A stretch of 64,000 nt of DNA from JABCPH02 sp963524305. GTDB lineage: Bacteria; Fusobacteriota; Fusobacteriia; Fusobacteriales; Leptotrichiaceae. Each line of letters starts with the position of its first letter. Positions within the stretch are counted from its first letter, which is position 1. The translations under genes were made by a program, and so were the position numbers. The stretch lies in the NCBI GenBank assembly GCA_963524305.1, contig CAURGH010000001.1:1-64000 (forward strand), read 5' to 3'. Under the pieces are notes generated by a model. The model was not told the origin of the DNA and ran no database searches. It worked only from the letters and a program-made list of their open reading frames with translations. Shown here in pieces: positions 51,303 through 60,750 of the stretch.

Positions 51303-52298
51303 ATGAAAAGATTGTTTAGAATTTTTGTTTTAAGTTTAGTAGTTGTTTTAATGGTTTCTTGTGGAAGTAAAAAAAATGAAAGTGGTAATAAAAAATCTAA
51401 AAAAATTAGTATTGTTCTTGACTGGACGCCTAATACAAACCATACTGGGCTATATGTAGCTCAGGAATTAGGATATTTTAAAGATGAGGGGCTAGATAAT
51501 GTAGAGATTGTTCAGCCGCCAGAAGGAAGTACTACAGGATTGATAGGAGCAGGTGGAGCTCAATTTGGAATTAGTTTTCCAGATTCTTTGGCTAAAGCAT
51601 TTACAAAAGATTCAAAAGTTCCTGTAACAGCAGTTGCTGCAATAATTCAGCATAATACTACTGGAATTATCTCTTTGAAAGAAAAAGGCATTGATCGTCC
51701 TAAAAAAATGGAAGGTCATACTTATGCAACTTGGGAATCACCAGTAGAACAAGCAGTAATAAAAAAAGTGGTGACATCAGATGGGGGAGACTATAGCAAA
51801 ATAAAATTAATTCCAACAGAAGTTCCAGATATAGTGAAAGCACTTAAAACTAATATAGATACAGTTTGGATATATTATGCTTGGGATGGAATAAAACTTG
51901 AGACAGAAGGAATTAAGACAAATTTCTTTAAGTTTACAGACTACGATAAAAATTTAGATCATCCGAGCCCTTTAATTATAGCAAATAATGATTATTTGAA
52001 AAAAAATCCAGATGAAGCTAAAAAAGTGTTAAGAGCCATAAGAAGAGGATACGAGTATGCAATAAAGAATCCTGAACAGGCTGCAAAAATATTGGTTAAA
52101 CGTAATCCTGAAATTGACATGAAATTAGCACTTGCAAGTCAAAAATGGTTAGCTTCTGAATACAAGGCAGAAGCAAAGCAATGGGGAGAAATTGATATTG
52201 ACAGAATTAATAAATATTATTCTTGGCTATATAAAAATAAATTAATAGAAAAGGAAATACCAAAAGGATTTGGTTATAGCAACGAATATATAAAATAA
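51303..52298 (+). CDS. thiY: ABC transporter substrate-binding lipoprotein (NMT1/THI5-like, ThiY)
   Basis: 331 residues. A lipoprotein signal with MVSCGSKK (Cys at about residue 20) is followed by the NMT1/THI5-like domain, beginning SIVLDWTPNTNHTGLYVAQELGYF (shown in part: LDWTPNTNHTGLYVA), which is typical of the ThiY-type binders of formylaminopyrimidine or HMP. Positioned 9 bases after the permease and controlled by the TPP riboswitch. The ligand is inferred from family and regulation. Confidence 0.9.
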   Translation: MKRLFRIFVLSLVVVLMVSCGSKKNESGNKKSKKISIVLDWTPNTNHTGLYVAQELGYFKDEGLDNVEIVQPPEGSTTGLIGAGGAQFGISFPDSLAKAFTKDSKVPVTAVAAIIQHNTTGIISLKEKGIDRPKKMEGHTYATWESPVEQAVIKKVVTSDGGDYSKIKLIPTEVPDIVKALKTNIDTVWIYYAWDGIKLETEGIKTNFFKFTDYDKNLDHPSPLIIANNDYLKKNPDEAKKVLRAIRRGYEYAIKNPEQAAKILVKRNPEIDMKLALASQKWLASEYKAEAKQWGEIDIDRINKYYSWLYKNKLIEKEIPKGFGYSNEYIK

Positions 52299-52317
52299 AT
52301 TTTTAAAGAGGGATTAT

Positions 52318-53070
52318 ATGGAAAAAGTAAAACTGGAAACAAAAAATGTTTCTGTTCAATTTGAAAATAAAAAAATAATTGAGGATATATCTTTAAAACT
52401 TTGTGAGAATGAACTAGTTTGTATTTTAGGGACAAGCGGAGTTGGAAAGACGACACTTTTTAATGTGATTGCAGGACTTCTGAATCCAGATGAAGGTGAG
52501 GTTGAGCTAAATGGGGAAAATATCACTGGAAAGTCTGGAAAAATAAGCTACATGCTTCAAAAAGATCTGTTGCTTCCTTTTAAAACGATAATTGACAATG
52601 TGTCACTGCCATTGATAATAAAAGGAGCCAAAAAGAAAGATGCTAAAGAAGAGACCAAAAAATATTTTCATCAATTTGGCTTGGAAGGAACTGAAAATAA
52701 GTATCCTTCGCAACTTTCAGGAGGAATGCGACAAAGAGCAGCCTTGCTTCGTACTTACATGTTTTCAAGCGATGTGGCATTGCTAGATGAACCTTTTAGT
52801 GCACTGGATGCTATTACAAAACATAAAATGCATACATGGTATTTAAATATTATGAAAGAAATTAAAATGTCAACGTTATTTATAACTCATGATATTGACG
52901 AGGCAATATTGATTTCTAATAGAATTTATATTTTATCAGGAAGTCCAGGAAGGATTATAAAAGAAATAAAAGTGCAAATGGATAAGACTGATAAAAATAA
53001 TGAGGAAATTTCTATGTCGGAAGAATTTATTGAATATAAAAAAGAAATATTGAAATATTTGATAAAGTAA
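52318..53070 (+). CDS. thiZ: ABC transporter ATP-binding protein (ThiZ-like)
   Basis: 250 residues. Walker A is GTSGVGKTT, the Q-loop lies in ISYMLQKDLLLPF, the signature is LSGGMRQRAALLRT and Walker B is VALLDEPFSALD; the H-loop is FITHDIDEA. It is the ATPase partner of the permease before it. A very long hairpin terminator follows. Confidence 0.93.
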   Translation: MEKVKLETKNVSVQFENKKIIEDISLKLCENELVCILGTSGVGKTTLFNVIAGLLNPDEGEVELNGENITGKSGKISYMLQKDLLLPFKTIIDNVSLPLIIKGAKKKDAKEETKKYFHQFGLEGTENKYPSQLSGGMRQRAALLRTYMFSSDVALLDEPFSALDAITKHKMHTWYLNIMKEIKMSTLFITHDIDEAILISNRIYILSGSPGRIIKEIKVQMDKTDKNNEEISMSEEFIEYKKEILKYLIK

Positions 53071-53120
53071 AAGATTTGGCTTATGTCAAATAAATCTTTT
53101 CAGATGTTTGAAAATTTTTG

Positions 53121-53188
53121 TATTTCCCTTGAGTATTTTTCTCTATGATAGTTGTAATAGAGTAAAATATTCAGGGGAATATTTTTTA
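53121..53188 (+). terminator. Long hairpin terminator after the transporter operon
   Basis: The arms 53121-53146 and 53157-53181 pair along about 24 bp with one bulge and one mismatch, around a ten-base loop (near 53147-53156), followed by TTTTTT. Unusually long for a simple terminator in this window. Confidence 0.85.
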
Positions 53189-53256
53189 TTTACTAGTTTT
53201 ACTTAGTAAATAAACGGTTATATGAAGAGAAGATTTTAGTGCTTAATAAAAGATTG

Positions 53257-53285
53257 TTCACAAATTATATTAAAAATGATATAAT
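53257..53285 (+). promoter_or_regulatory. Candidate promoter for dnaX
   Basis: TTCACA (53257-53262), 17-base spacer, TATAAT (53280-53285) with an extended TGA. It lies 30 bases before the start codon. Confidence 0.65.
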
Positions 53286-53314
53286 AAACTAATCCTAAAA
53301 AAAAGGTGATAATA

Positions 53315-54913
53315 TTGAATGTTACATTATATAGAAAATATAGGCCTCAAAATTTTGATCAGATTGCAGGGCAAGAAGTTGTTACAAGAGCAATAAAAAA
53401 TTCATTAAGAGAAAATAGACTTTCACATGCGTATTTATTTACAGGGCCTCGTGGAGTTGGAAAAACGACGATTGCGAGATTGATAGCTAAAGGTGTAAAC
53501 TGCTTGAAAAATGGAGTTACAGACAATCCATGTGGAGAATGTGAAAACTGTCGTGAGATATCTCAAGGAATAGCCATGGACATGATTGAAATTGATGCGG
53601 CTTCCAATAGAGGTATTGATGAGATAAGGGAGCTGAAAGAAAAAATAAATTATCAGCCTGTAAAAGGTAGAAAGAAAATATATATAATTGATGAGGTTCA
53701 TATGCTTACAAAAGAGGCATTCAATGCACTTTTAAAAACTTTGGAAGAACCGCCGTCACATGTAATATTTATATTAGCTACAACAGAGATTGATAAAATT
53801 CCTGATACAGTTGTTTCTCGTTGTCAAAGATATGATTTTTTGCCAATTGATAAAGACGATATTATAAAACTTTTAAAAAATGTTGCTGAAAAGGAAAATA
53901 TTAGTATAACAGATGAAAGTTTGGAATTAATATACAAAAAATCAGAAGGAAGTGCGAGAGATAGTTTTTCGATTTTTGAGCAGGTTATTTCTAATTTTAG
54001 TGGTGAAAAAATCACGCTTGGAAAAACGCAAAGTGCATTGGGAGTCGTGCCAGAAATTGTTTTAAGAGAATTTTTGGAATTGATTCAAAAGGCTAACAAG
54101 GAAAAATTGATAGATTTCATCGACAGAATTTGGGAAGATGGAATTGTAATGGAAACTTTTTTGAAAGATTTTTCTTACTATTTGAAGGAACAATTTAAAA
54201 AAGATTCAAATCTCGATGTTAATTTTGTTTTAGAGGTGATTAGTGCGATTTTCTTTACATTGAATGAGTTTAAATATGAAGAGGATAAGCGGTTATTAGG
54301 TTATGTTCTGATAAATGAACTGTACAAAAAGAGAGAGAGTTATAAAAAAGAAACGATAAGTCAACTGGAAATAGATAAAAGAAGTAGCATAAATAAAGAA
54401 GATTTATCAAATATTAAACAAGAAATTTATCGAAAAGTGATGCGAGATATTTCCAAAAATTCGTTGGATACAGGAAAAGAAATTAATAATTTTGCTAGTC
54501 ATAATAATAGTGAAATTAATGGAACAAATAAAACGAATGATATAGATAAAACTGAAAAGAAAAATTTTGTCAAATATGATATTTCATTATTTAAAAATAG
54601 TTGGAATGATATAAGGAAAGCACTGGGAAGTGGATCTAAAAATATGATGCTTAACGCATTATTGAATGGGACAATTCCTGATCATATGGAAAAAAATGTT
54701 GTAATGATAAAATTTCCAATTAGAAATAAATTTCAGAAACAAATTATAATGGAACCTAAAAACAAGAAAAGAATAGAAGAAGTAGTAAATGAAGTTTGTG
54801 GAACAGATGTAGAAATACAAGCATTTAGCACAGAAGAATTTTTTGATGAGAATGATGAATTTTGTTCAAAAGTATTAAAATTTTTTGATGGAGAGGTTAT
54901 TGAGGAAAGATAA
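53315..54913 (+). CDS. dnaX: DNA polymerase III subunit gamma/tau
   Basis: 532 residues, the clamp-loader ATPase. LYRKYRPQNFDQIAGQEVV opens the protein, then Walker A GPRGVGKTT, a zinc module with four Cys (CLKNGVTDNPCGECENC), Walker B IIDEVHML and the SRC motif VVSRCQR. Domain III and a lysine/glutamate-rich linker follow (about 240-430), then a C-terminal tau-like part. TTG at 53315 is likely the start, after AAAAGGTG; the earlier GTG at 53306 lies inside that site. No recR/ybaB neighbour. Confidence 0.95.
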   Translation: MNVTLYRKYRPQNFDQIAGQEVVTRAIKNSLRENRLSHAYLFTGPRGVGKTTIARLIAKGVNCLKNGVTDNPCGECENCREISQGIAMDMIEIDAASNRGIDEIRELKEKINYQPVKGRKKIYIIDEVHMLTKEAFNALLKTLEEPPSHVIFILATTEIDKIPDTVVSRCQRYDFLPIDKDDIIKLLKNVAEKENISITDESLELIYKKSEGSARDSFSIFEQVISNFSGEKITLGKTQSALGVVPEIVLREFLELIQKANKEKLIDFIDRIWEDGIVMETFLKDFSYYLKEQFKKDSNLDVNFVLEVISAIFFTLNEFKYEEDKRLLGYVLINELYKKRESYKKETISQLEIDKRSSINKEDLSNIKQEIYRKVMRDISKNSLDTGKEINNFASHNNSEINGTNKTNDIDKTEKKNFVKYDISLFKNSWNDIRKALGSGSKNMMLNALLNGTIPDHMEKNVVMIKFPIRNKFQKQIIMEPKNKKRIEEVVNEVCGTDVEIQAFSTEEFFDENDEFCSKVLKFFDGEVIEER

Positions 54914-54957
54914 AGTAAAAAAAGAGTGAAAAATTAAAAACAGCGAGGAGAAATAAT

Positions 54958-55413
54958 ATGAAAGTAAAAGTAATTTTAAAAGAAACTATAAAAGGTGTAG
55001 GGAAAAGAGATGAAATAGTAGAAGTAAAAGATGGATATGCAAATAATTTTTTATTAAATAAAAATAAAGCAGTGTTGGCAACTCCAGAAAATATAAAAAA
55101 ATTGGAAGCACAAAAAGCTAAAGCTCAAAAAAATCATGACAGAGATGTACAAAATGCAAATGAATTGAAAGAATTACTTGCAAAAAAAGAAATTGTTTTA
55201 AAAGTTAAAGCAGGTGCAAACAATAAAGTGTTTGGATCAATTGGTGGAAAAGAAATAGCACAAGCAGTTAAAGAACAATTAGGAATTGAAATTGATAAAA
55301 AGAAAGTGTCAACAGATTCTAAAGTTAAAGAATTAGGAACTCATGAAGTTGAAATTAAATTACATACTGAAGTAAAAGCAATTTTAAAAGTTAAAGTTGA
55401 AGGGAAAGAGTAG
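54958..55413 (+). CDS. rplI: 50S ribosomal protein L9
   Basis: 151 residues with the classical L9 form: N-terminal rRNA-binding domain (KVILKETIKGVGKRDEIVEVKDGYANNFLL shown in part: KETIKGVGKRDE), a long connecting helix (about 42-75) and the C-terminal domain with VFGSIGGKEIAQAVKEQLG. Encoded directly before dnaB, as in many bacteria; the stop of rplI and the start of dnaB are three bases apart. Confidence 0.97.
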   Translation: MKVKVILKETIKGVGKRDEIVEVKDGYANNFLLNKNKAVLATPENIKKLEAQKAKAQKNHDRDVQNANELKELLAKKEIVLKVKAGANNKVFGSIGGKEIAQAVKEQLGIEIDKKKVSTDSKVKELGTHEVEIKLHTEVKAILKVKVEGKE

Positions 55414-55416
55414 TAA

Positions 55417-56943
55417 ATGTCTGAGATAATTGAGGATTCAAGTTTTGAGGAAAAAGAGGAAGAAAATACGGGACTGCAAGTTTTGGGTAATCCGAGAGAA
55501 AGTATAAATTCCAAGGGAAAGAATAGGGATCAGTTTGAAGAAGATGCTTTAGGGAAAGTATTTCCAAGAAATATAAAAGCTGAGGAAGCGTTGCTGGGAT
55601 CAATACTAATAAATCCAGATGCAATTGGAGAAGTTGTTCAAATAATAAGTCCAGAAGATTTTTATAAGGTTAATTATCGATTGATTTATCAAGAAATGAT
55701 AAATATCTATGAAAAAGGGGGTATTATAGATACACTTCTTTTGATAAGTAGTTTAGAGAAAAAGAAATTGATGGAAGATATTGGTAATGAAGAAATTATT
55801 TATGATTTAACAGAAGTAGTTCCAACTGCGGCAAATGCGGTAAGTTACGCTAAAGCTATAAAAGAAAAATCTGTTCAAAGAAGTTTGATAAGAAAAAGTG
55901 AAGAAATTCAGAGATTGGCTTATGAAGGATATGAAGATATTGATGCTTTGCTAGATAAAGCTGAAAGCATGATTTTTGAAGTGGCAGAAAAAAAAGAAAA
56001 AAAAGAAATTGTTAAATTATCACAATTAGGTGTTCAAAAATTTAAAGAATTTGATTTGAAATCTAAAAATAAAGATGGAATTATTGGGATGACTTCAGGA
56101 TACAACCATTATGATGAATTGACGAGTGGATTTCATGGTTCGGATTTATTGATTTTAGCTGCAAGACCAGCAATGGGAAAAACAGCTTTTGCATTGAACT
56201 TAGCACTAAATGTAGCTAGAAATGAAAAACATGTATTAATTTACAGTTTGGAAATGGGAAATGAGCAATTATTTGACAGATTACTTGCAATAGAGTCTAA
56301 AGTAAAGTTAAAAGCAATAAAAGAAGGAAATTTGACAAGTGAAGAATATTCAAGAATGGGTGACGGTATGGGACGTCTTAATGAAATGAATATTTATATT
56401 TCAGATTCTTCAAGTGTAAATATTTTAGAAATAAAGGCAACTGCTAGAAGACTTAAAGCTGAAGGAAGATTAGATTTTATGCTAATTGACTATCTTCAAT
56501 TAATAAGTCCAATGATAGGTTCTAGAAAAAGTAGAGAGCAGGAGATTTCTGAAATTTCAAGATCATTAAAGATTATCGCTAAAGAGCTTAATATACCAGT
56601 AGTTACGTTATCACAATTATCAAGAAGTGTTGAGCAAAGAAATGATAAGCGTCCAATATTGTCGGATTTGAGAGAATCTGGAGCGATTGAGCAAGATGCA
56701 GATATGGTTATGTTTTTGTACAGAGATAATTATTATAAAAAAGACGAAAGTAATACCGACTTAGATATTCCAAATGAATATAGAACTGATGTATCTTCTG
56801 CTGTAAATAAAGCTAAAGAAGGCGATGATTTTGAAGTAGTAGAATTAATTATAGGAAAACATAGAAGTGGTCCAACCGGAACAATAAAGTTAGGGTTTAG
56901 ACCACAGTATCAACAGTTTGTTAATATGGAAAACAAAGAATAA
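55417..56943 (+). CDS. dnaB: Replicative DNA helicase DnaB
   Basis: 508 residues. A non-conserved acidic N-terminal tail (about 1-50) precedes the primase-binding domain (PRNIKAEEALLGSILINPDA, about 51-145) and the RecA-like helicase domain with AARPAMGKTAFALNLA (Walker A) and FMLIDYLQLI (Walker B). The C-terminal QDADMVMFLYRD and GKHRSGPTGTI segments are the usual end motifs. No intein. Confidence 0.96.
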   Translation: MSEIIEDSSFEEKEEENTGLQVLGNPRESINSKGKNRDQFEEDALGKVFPRNIKAEEALLGSILINPDAIGEVVQIISPEDFYKVNYRLIYQEMINIYEKGGIIDTLLLISSLEKKKLMEDIGNEEIIYDLTEVVPTAANAVSYAKAIKEKSVQRSLIRKSEEIQRLAYEGYEDIDALLDKAESMIFEVAEKKEKKEIVKLSQLGVQKFKEFDLKSKNKDGIIGMTSGYNHYDELTSGFHGSDLLILAARPAMGKTAFALNLALNVARNEKHVLIYSLEMGNEQLFDRLLAIESKVKLKAIKEGNLTSEEYSRMGDGMGRLNEMNIYISDSSSVNILEIKATARRLKAEGRLDFMLIDYLQLISPMIGSRKSREQEISEISRSLKIIAKELNIPVVTLSQLSRSVEQRNDKRPILSDLRESGAIEQDADMVMFLYRDNYYKKDESNTDLDIPNEYRTDVSSAVNKAKEGDDFEVVELIIGKHRSGPTGTIKLGFRPQYQQFVNMENKE

Positions 56944-56948
56944 TAAAA

Positions 56949-56977
56949 ATGACAAAAGTAGAAAAATTTGTTATAAT
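56949..56977 (+). promoter_or_regulatory. Candidate promoter for the shorter U32 gene
   Basis: ATGACA (56949-56954), 17-base spacer, TATAAT (56972-56977) with an extended TGT. The leader that follows (56978-57045) holds a hairpin: GTAGT (56987-56991) with ACTAC (57006-57010). Confidence 0.65.
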
Positions 56978-57045
56978 ACTAAGCTAGTAGTGATTATAGA
57001 TTATGACTACACCGAAGCAAAGAAAATATATAAGTAGGAGGATTA

Positions 57046-58311
57046 ATGCAAAAAAGAGTAGAATTACTTGCACCAGCAGGTAATATGGAAAAATTGAAGA
57101 CAGCAATCCATTTTGGAGCGGATGCTTGTTTCGTAGGAGGAAGCTCATTTAATTTAAGAGGAATGTCTTCTAACTTTAAAAATAAAGAACTAAAAGAAGC
57201 GATAGATTATGTTCATAGTTTAGGGAAAAAAATATATGTAACATTGAATATCTTTGCTCATAACACAGAAATTGATTATTTACCAAGATTTATAAAAATG
57301 TTAGCTGAATATGGAGCAGATGCAGCGATAGTAGCTGATTTAGGAGTGTTCCAGCTAGTAAGAGAACATGCGCCAAATTTACCAATTCACGTTAGTACAC
57401 AAGCTAATAATACTAACTGGATGAGTGTTAAAACATGGAAAGATATGGGAGCTAAAAGAGTTATTTTAGCTAGAGAAATGTCTTTAAAAGAAATAAAAAC
57501 AATTAGAGAAAAAGTGCCTGATGTAGAAATTGAAGTATTTATTCATGGTGCGATGTGTATGGCTTATTCAGGAAGATGCTTGTTGAGTAACTATTTTACA
57601 AATCGTGATTCAAATAGAGGAATTTGTGCACAAGATTGTAGATGGAATTATAAAGTAATTGCTGAAGGACATGAAGATAAAGGGGCACACGATATAGTGG
57701 AAGAACACGGAGAAACATTTATTTTCAACGCAAAAGACTTATGTTCGATAGAATTTATTGATCAAATTATAGAAGCTGGAGTAAATTCCCTAAAAATCGA
57801 AGGAAGAATGAAGAGTATTTACTATAATTCAACAGTAGTGAAACAATATAAAAGAGCATTAGACTCATATTATTCAGGAAATTATAAGTACAATCCAAAT
57901 TGGCTTGAAGAATTGAAAACAATAAGTCATAGACAATATTCTAATGGATTTTATTTAGGACCAACTTCTGAAAAGGACCAAAACTATGAAACAGGATTGT
58001 CATATAGCCAAACATACAGATTGATTGCAAATGTGCTGGATAAAGTGGATACAAATAAATATAAAATTCAAATTAGAAATAAAGCGTTTGCAACAGATAC
58101 GTTTGAATTGATTAGACCTGAAGGAGATCCAATTCCGTTCAAAGTAGCGAATTTCTTGAATACTAAAAATGATGAATTCCAAGATGAAGTAAATCCAAAT
58201 ACAATAGCGATTATTGAAACTGATGTTGAAATGGGACCAATGGATTTGATAAGAATGAAATTACCTTTAGGAGTTTCTGATAGCGATATGGATACATCAG
58301 ATTTAGGTTAA
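57046..58311 (+). CDS. trhP: U32-family tRNA hydroxylation protein (TrhP/YrrO-like)
   Basis: 421 residues of the U32 family. VELLAPAGNMEKLKTAIHFGADA at the N-terminus, CMAYSGRCLLSNYF and GICAQDCRWNY (iron-sulfur cysteines, about residues 169-207), and SLKIEGRMKS are the core motifs. The short C-terminal beta domain makes this the TrhP/YrrO type, which catalyses prephenate-dependent 5-hydroxyuridine formation at tRNA U34. The extra domain of the paralogue at 12608 is missing. Single-gene transcript with its own leader. Confidence 0.88.
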   Translation: MQKRVELLAPAGNMEKLKTAIHFGADACFVGGSSFNLRGMSSNFKNKELKEAIDYVHSLGKKIYVTLNIFAHNTEIDYLPRFIKMLAEYGADAAIVADLGVFQLVREHAPNLPIHVSTQANNTNWMSVKTWKDMGAKRVILAREMSLKEIKTIREKVPDVEIEVFIHGAMCMAYSGRCLLSNYFTNRDSNRGICAQDCRWNYKVIAEGHEDKGAHDIVEEHGETFIFNAKDLCSIEFIDQIIEAGVNSLKIEGRMKSIYYNSTVVKQYKRALDSYYSGNYKYNPNWLEELKTISHRQYSNGFYLGPTSEKDQNYETGLSYSQTYRLIANVLDKVDTNKYKIQIRNKAFATDTFELIRPEGDPIPFKVANFLNTKNDEFQDEVNPNTIAIIETDVEMGPMDLIRMKLPLGVSDSDMDTSDLG

Positions 58312-58348
58312 ATTAAAATTCTATAACAGGTGTTATATTACTAATTGC

Positions 58349-58377
58349 TTGTAAATTTAATAATTTTAGAGTATAAT
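58349..58377 (+). promoter_or_regulatory. Candidate promoter for the two-component system
   Basis: TTGTAA (58349-58354), 17-base spacer, TATAAT (58372-58377), about 85 bases before the response regulator. Confidence 0.6.
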
Positions 58378-58461
58378 ATACTGGAATTTAATTTATTATT
58401 TAAAGAAATAATATTTTAGGAACTGAAAAATTAATAAAATTATAAAGAAAAGGTGGTAAAA

Positions 58462-59136
58462 ATGAGAGAAAAAATATTAGTAATCGAAGATGATCCTAAA
58501 ATTTCTAGATTATTAGAGATTGAATTAAAATTTGAAGGATTTGATGTATTTTTTGCTTATGACGGAAAAGAAGGATTAAATATGGCAAAATATGGTTCAT
58601 ACGATTTAATTTTATTAGACGTTATGTTACCAAAAATGAGTGGAATGGAAGTTTGTAAAAGAATAAGGGAAACTTCTCAAGTGCCTATTATCATGTTAAC
58701 AGCAAAAGATGAAATTAGTGATAAAATTGTAGGATTTGATTATGGAGCAGACGATTATATGACTAAACCATTCTCAAATGAAGAATTATTGGCTAGAATA
58801 AAAGCTTTATTGAGAAGAACTAAGAAAACAGTAGACCACAAAGGAATTTTTGAATATGAAGATTTAAGAATCAACTATTCTACATATGAAGTAACAAGAG
58901 GAGATACTTTAATCTCATTATCAAAAAGAGAATTTGAATTATTGGATTTCTTAGTATTAAATAAAGGTATTGTTTTATCAAGAGATAAAATATTAGAAGA
59001 AGTATGGGGATTTGATTACATCGGAAATGATAACATTTTAGACTTATACATTAAATATTTAAGAGACAAAGTAGATAAACCTTATCAAAGAAAATTTATT
59101 CAAACAGTAAGAGGAATAGGATTTATCTTTAAATAG
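58462..59136 (+). CDS. OmpR-family response regulator
   Basis: 224 residues. The receiver domain has the acidic pair in VIEDDPK, the phospho-accepting Asp53 in ILLDVMLP, and Lys102 in MTKPF. A winged-helix DNA-binding domain follows (about 130-224, with SKREFELLDFLVLNKG and the wing VRGIGF). ATG at 58462 sits after AAAGGTGG; GTG at 58453 is inside that site. The kinase starts 10 bases after the stop. Signal and targets are not evident. Confidence 0.95.
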   Translation: MREKILVIEDDPKISRLLEIELKFEGFDVFFAYDGKEGLNMAKYGSYDLILLDVMLPKMSGMEVCKRIRETSQVPIIMLTAKDEISDKIVGFDYGADDYMTKPFSNEELLARIKALLRRTKKTVDHKGIFEYEDLRINYSTYEVTRGDTLISLSKREFELLDFLVLNKGIVLSRDKILEEVWGFDYIGNDNILDLYIKYLRDKVDKPYQRKFIQTVRGIGFIFK

Positions 59137-59146
59137 GAGATTTACT

Positions 59147-60703
59147 ATGGGAAAAATAAAATTAGAAGACCGTATTTCTATGAATTACGCTCTTCTATTT
59201 TTCATATTGATTTTACTTTCTAATGTGACATTAGTTTATAGTCTAAAAGTGCAAAGTGAAAAGTTGCGTAAGGAATCAGCCGCAAAGAAAATAGAAGAGA
59301 TTGAAAGTTATTTTGAAAGAGTTGAATTAATTGCAAAACAGACGAAAAGTTTGTCAATAGATTTTAATCCGACAATTGGAGAAGGTGGACAAAAAATTTA
59401 TCATACAAAGCCTTTTAATCCAGGTGAGGATAATTATCTATATGTTTTTGAGATTTCAAATGATGTTTCTGATAAAGTGCCAATAAATACTGTTAATTCA
59501 ACGGATACCGATGAAGCAACATTGTCAAATGAAAGAATATTGGAAGTTTTGCAAAAGGCAAATATTGAAAGTGAAAACGAAAAAGGGAAAGTTCTTGATT
59601 TTGGTAAGAAAAATAAATATTTTACATTTAAAGTAAGTAAACAGATTAGAGGGTTTACATTTAATGTGTATACTTTAAAAAATATAACGCAAGAAGACAA
59701 AATTTATAAAAGATTGGAATATTTAGTGCTTATTTTCTCAATGATTGGAGTACTTATAACAATAATTATTTCAAAAATATTGAGTAAAGCAATAACTAAG
59801 CCAATAAAAAACATTGTTAAAATTGCTAAAAAAATTAATAGTGAAGATTTGAAAGAGAGAATCGAAGTTCCTAAAAGAGAAGATGAGTTGCAAAATTTGA
59901 CAAGGATTATAAATGAAATGTTAGATAGGCTTGAGTTTTCATTTGAGAATCAAACAAAATTTGTGTCGGATGCGTCGCATGAATTGAGAACGCCATTAGC
60001 GATAATAAAAGGTTATGCTGAAATAATTAAAAAACGACGATTGACAAATGAAGAAATTTTTGAGGAATCAATTGATTCGATTATAAATGAAACGGATAAT
60101 ATGAGAAATCTTGTTCAAAAATTATTATTTTTGGCGAAAGGTGAAATTACTAAAATTAATACAAATTTCGTTAAAATTGATATAAATGAGATGGTTAGTC
60201 AAATTTATTCGGATACTGTTATTTCTATGACAACGCATCAATTTCATTTAGAAAAAGGTGAAGATTTTAGTATTCAAGGAGATGAAACATTGTTGCAACA
60301 AGCGATAAGGGCCTTGATTGAAAATGCAGTGAAATATTCTGAAAAAGGTACTAATGTGTATATAAAATCTGAATTGAGAGATGGAATTGGAAGAATTTCG
60401 GTAAGAGATGAAGGTGTTGGAATTTCTGAAGAAGATGCAAAAAGAGTATTTGATAGATTTTATCGGGTTGATCTTTCTAGAACCAAGGCTACTGGTGGAA
60501 CTGGATTGGGTCTTGCAATTGTTAAACGGATTGTTGAAATTCATGATGGTAAAATAGAGGTAGAATCTAAAGTTGGAAAAGGGACAGAAATTATTATTGT
60601 ATTGCCTTTAGATGGAAAAAAAGTGGAAGAAGTGAAAGAAGAAAAAACACAAAAACAGCAAAAACAACATTTTATAAAAGTAATAGAAAAATTTAGAAGA
60701 TAA
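59147..60703 (+). CDS. Sensor histidine kinase
   Basis: 518 residues. Two membrane segments (about 13-33 and 186-208) enclose a periplasmic sensor domain of about 150 residues with no recognised family. HAMP (about 209-262) is followed by the H-box SDASHELRTPLAIIKGY, the N-box ALIENAVKYSEKG, G1 DEGVGISEED and G2 GGTGLGLAIVK. A Gln/Lys-rich tail ends the protein. With the regulator it forms a classical two-component pair; the cue is unknown, but the next gene, glmM, hints at the envelope. Confidence 0.95.
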   Translation: MGKIKLEDRISMNYALLFFILILLSNVTLVYSLKVQSEKLRKESAAKKIEEIESYFERVELIAKQTKSLSIDFNPTIGEGGQKIYHTKPFNPGEDNYLYVFEISNDVSDKVPINTVNSTDTDEATLSNERILEVLQKANIESENEKGKVLDFGKKNKYFTFKVSKQIRGFTFNVYTLKNITQEDKIYKRLEYLVLIFSMIGVLITIIISKILSKAITKPIKNIVKIAKKINSEDLKERIEVPKREDELQNLTRIINEMLDRLEFSFENQTKFVSDASHELRTPLAIIKGYAEIIKKRRLTNEEIFEESIDSIINETDNMRNLVQKLLFLAKGEITKINTNFVKIDINEMVSQIYSDTVISMTTHQFHLEKGEDFSIQGDETLLQQAIRALIENAVKYSEKGTNVYIKSELRDGIGRISVRDEGVGISEEDAKRVFDRFYRVDLSRTKATGGTGLGLAIVKRIVEIHDGKIEVESKVGKGTEIIIVLPLDGKKVEEVKEEKTQKQQKQHFIKVIEKFRR

Positions 60704-60750
60704 ATATTTGTGATATTTATTAAAAATGTTATAAAATTTTAGGAGGAAAA

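Noticed and set aside
60730..60735. TG-T-TATAAA as glmM promoter
   Set aside because: It is so near the start codon that transcription would begin within the ribosome binding site; glmM is more likely read from the two-component operon.
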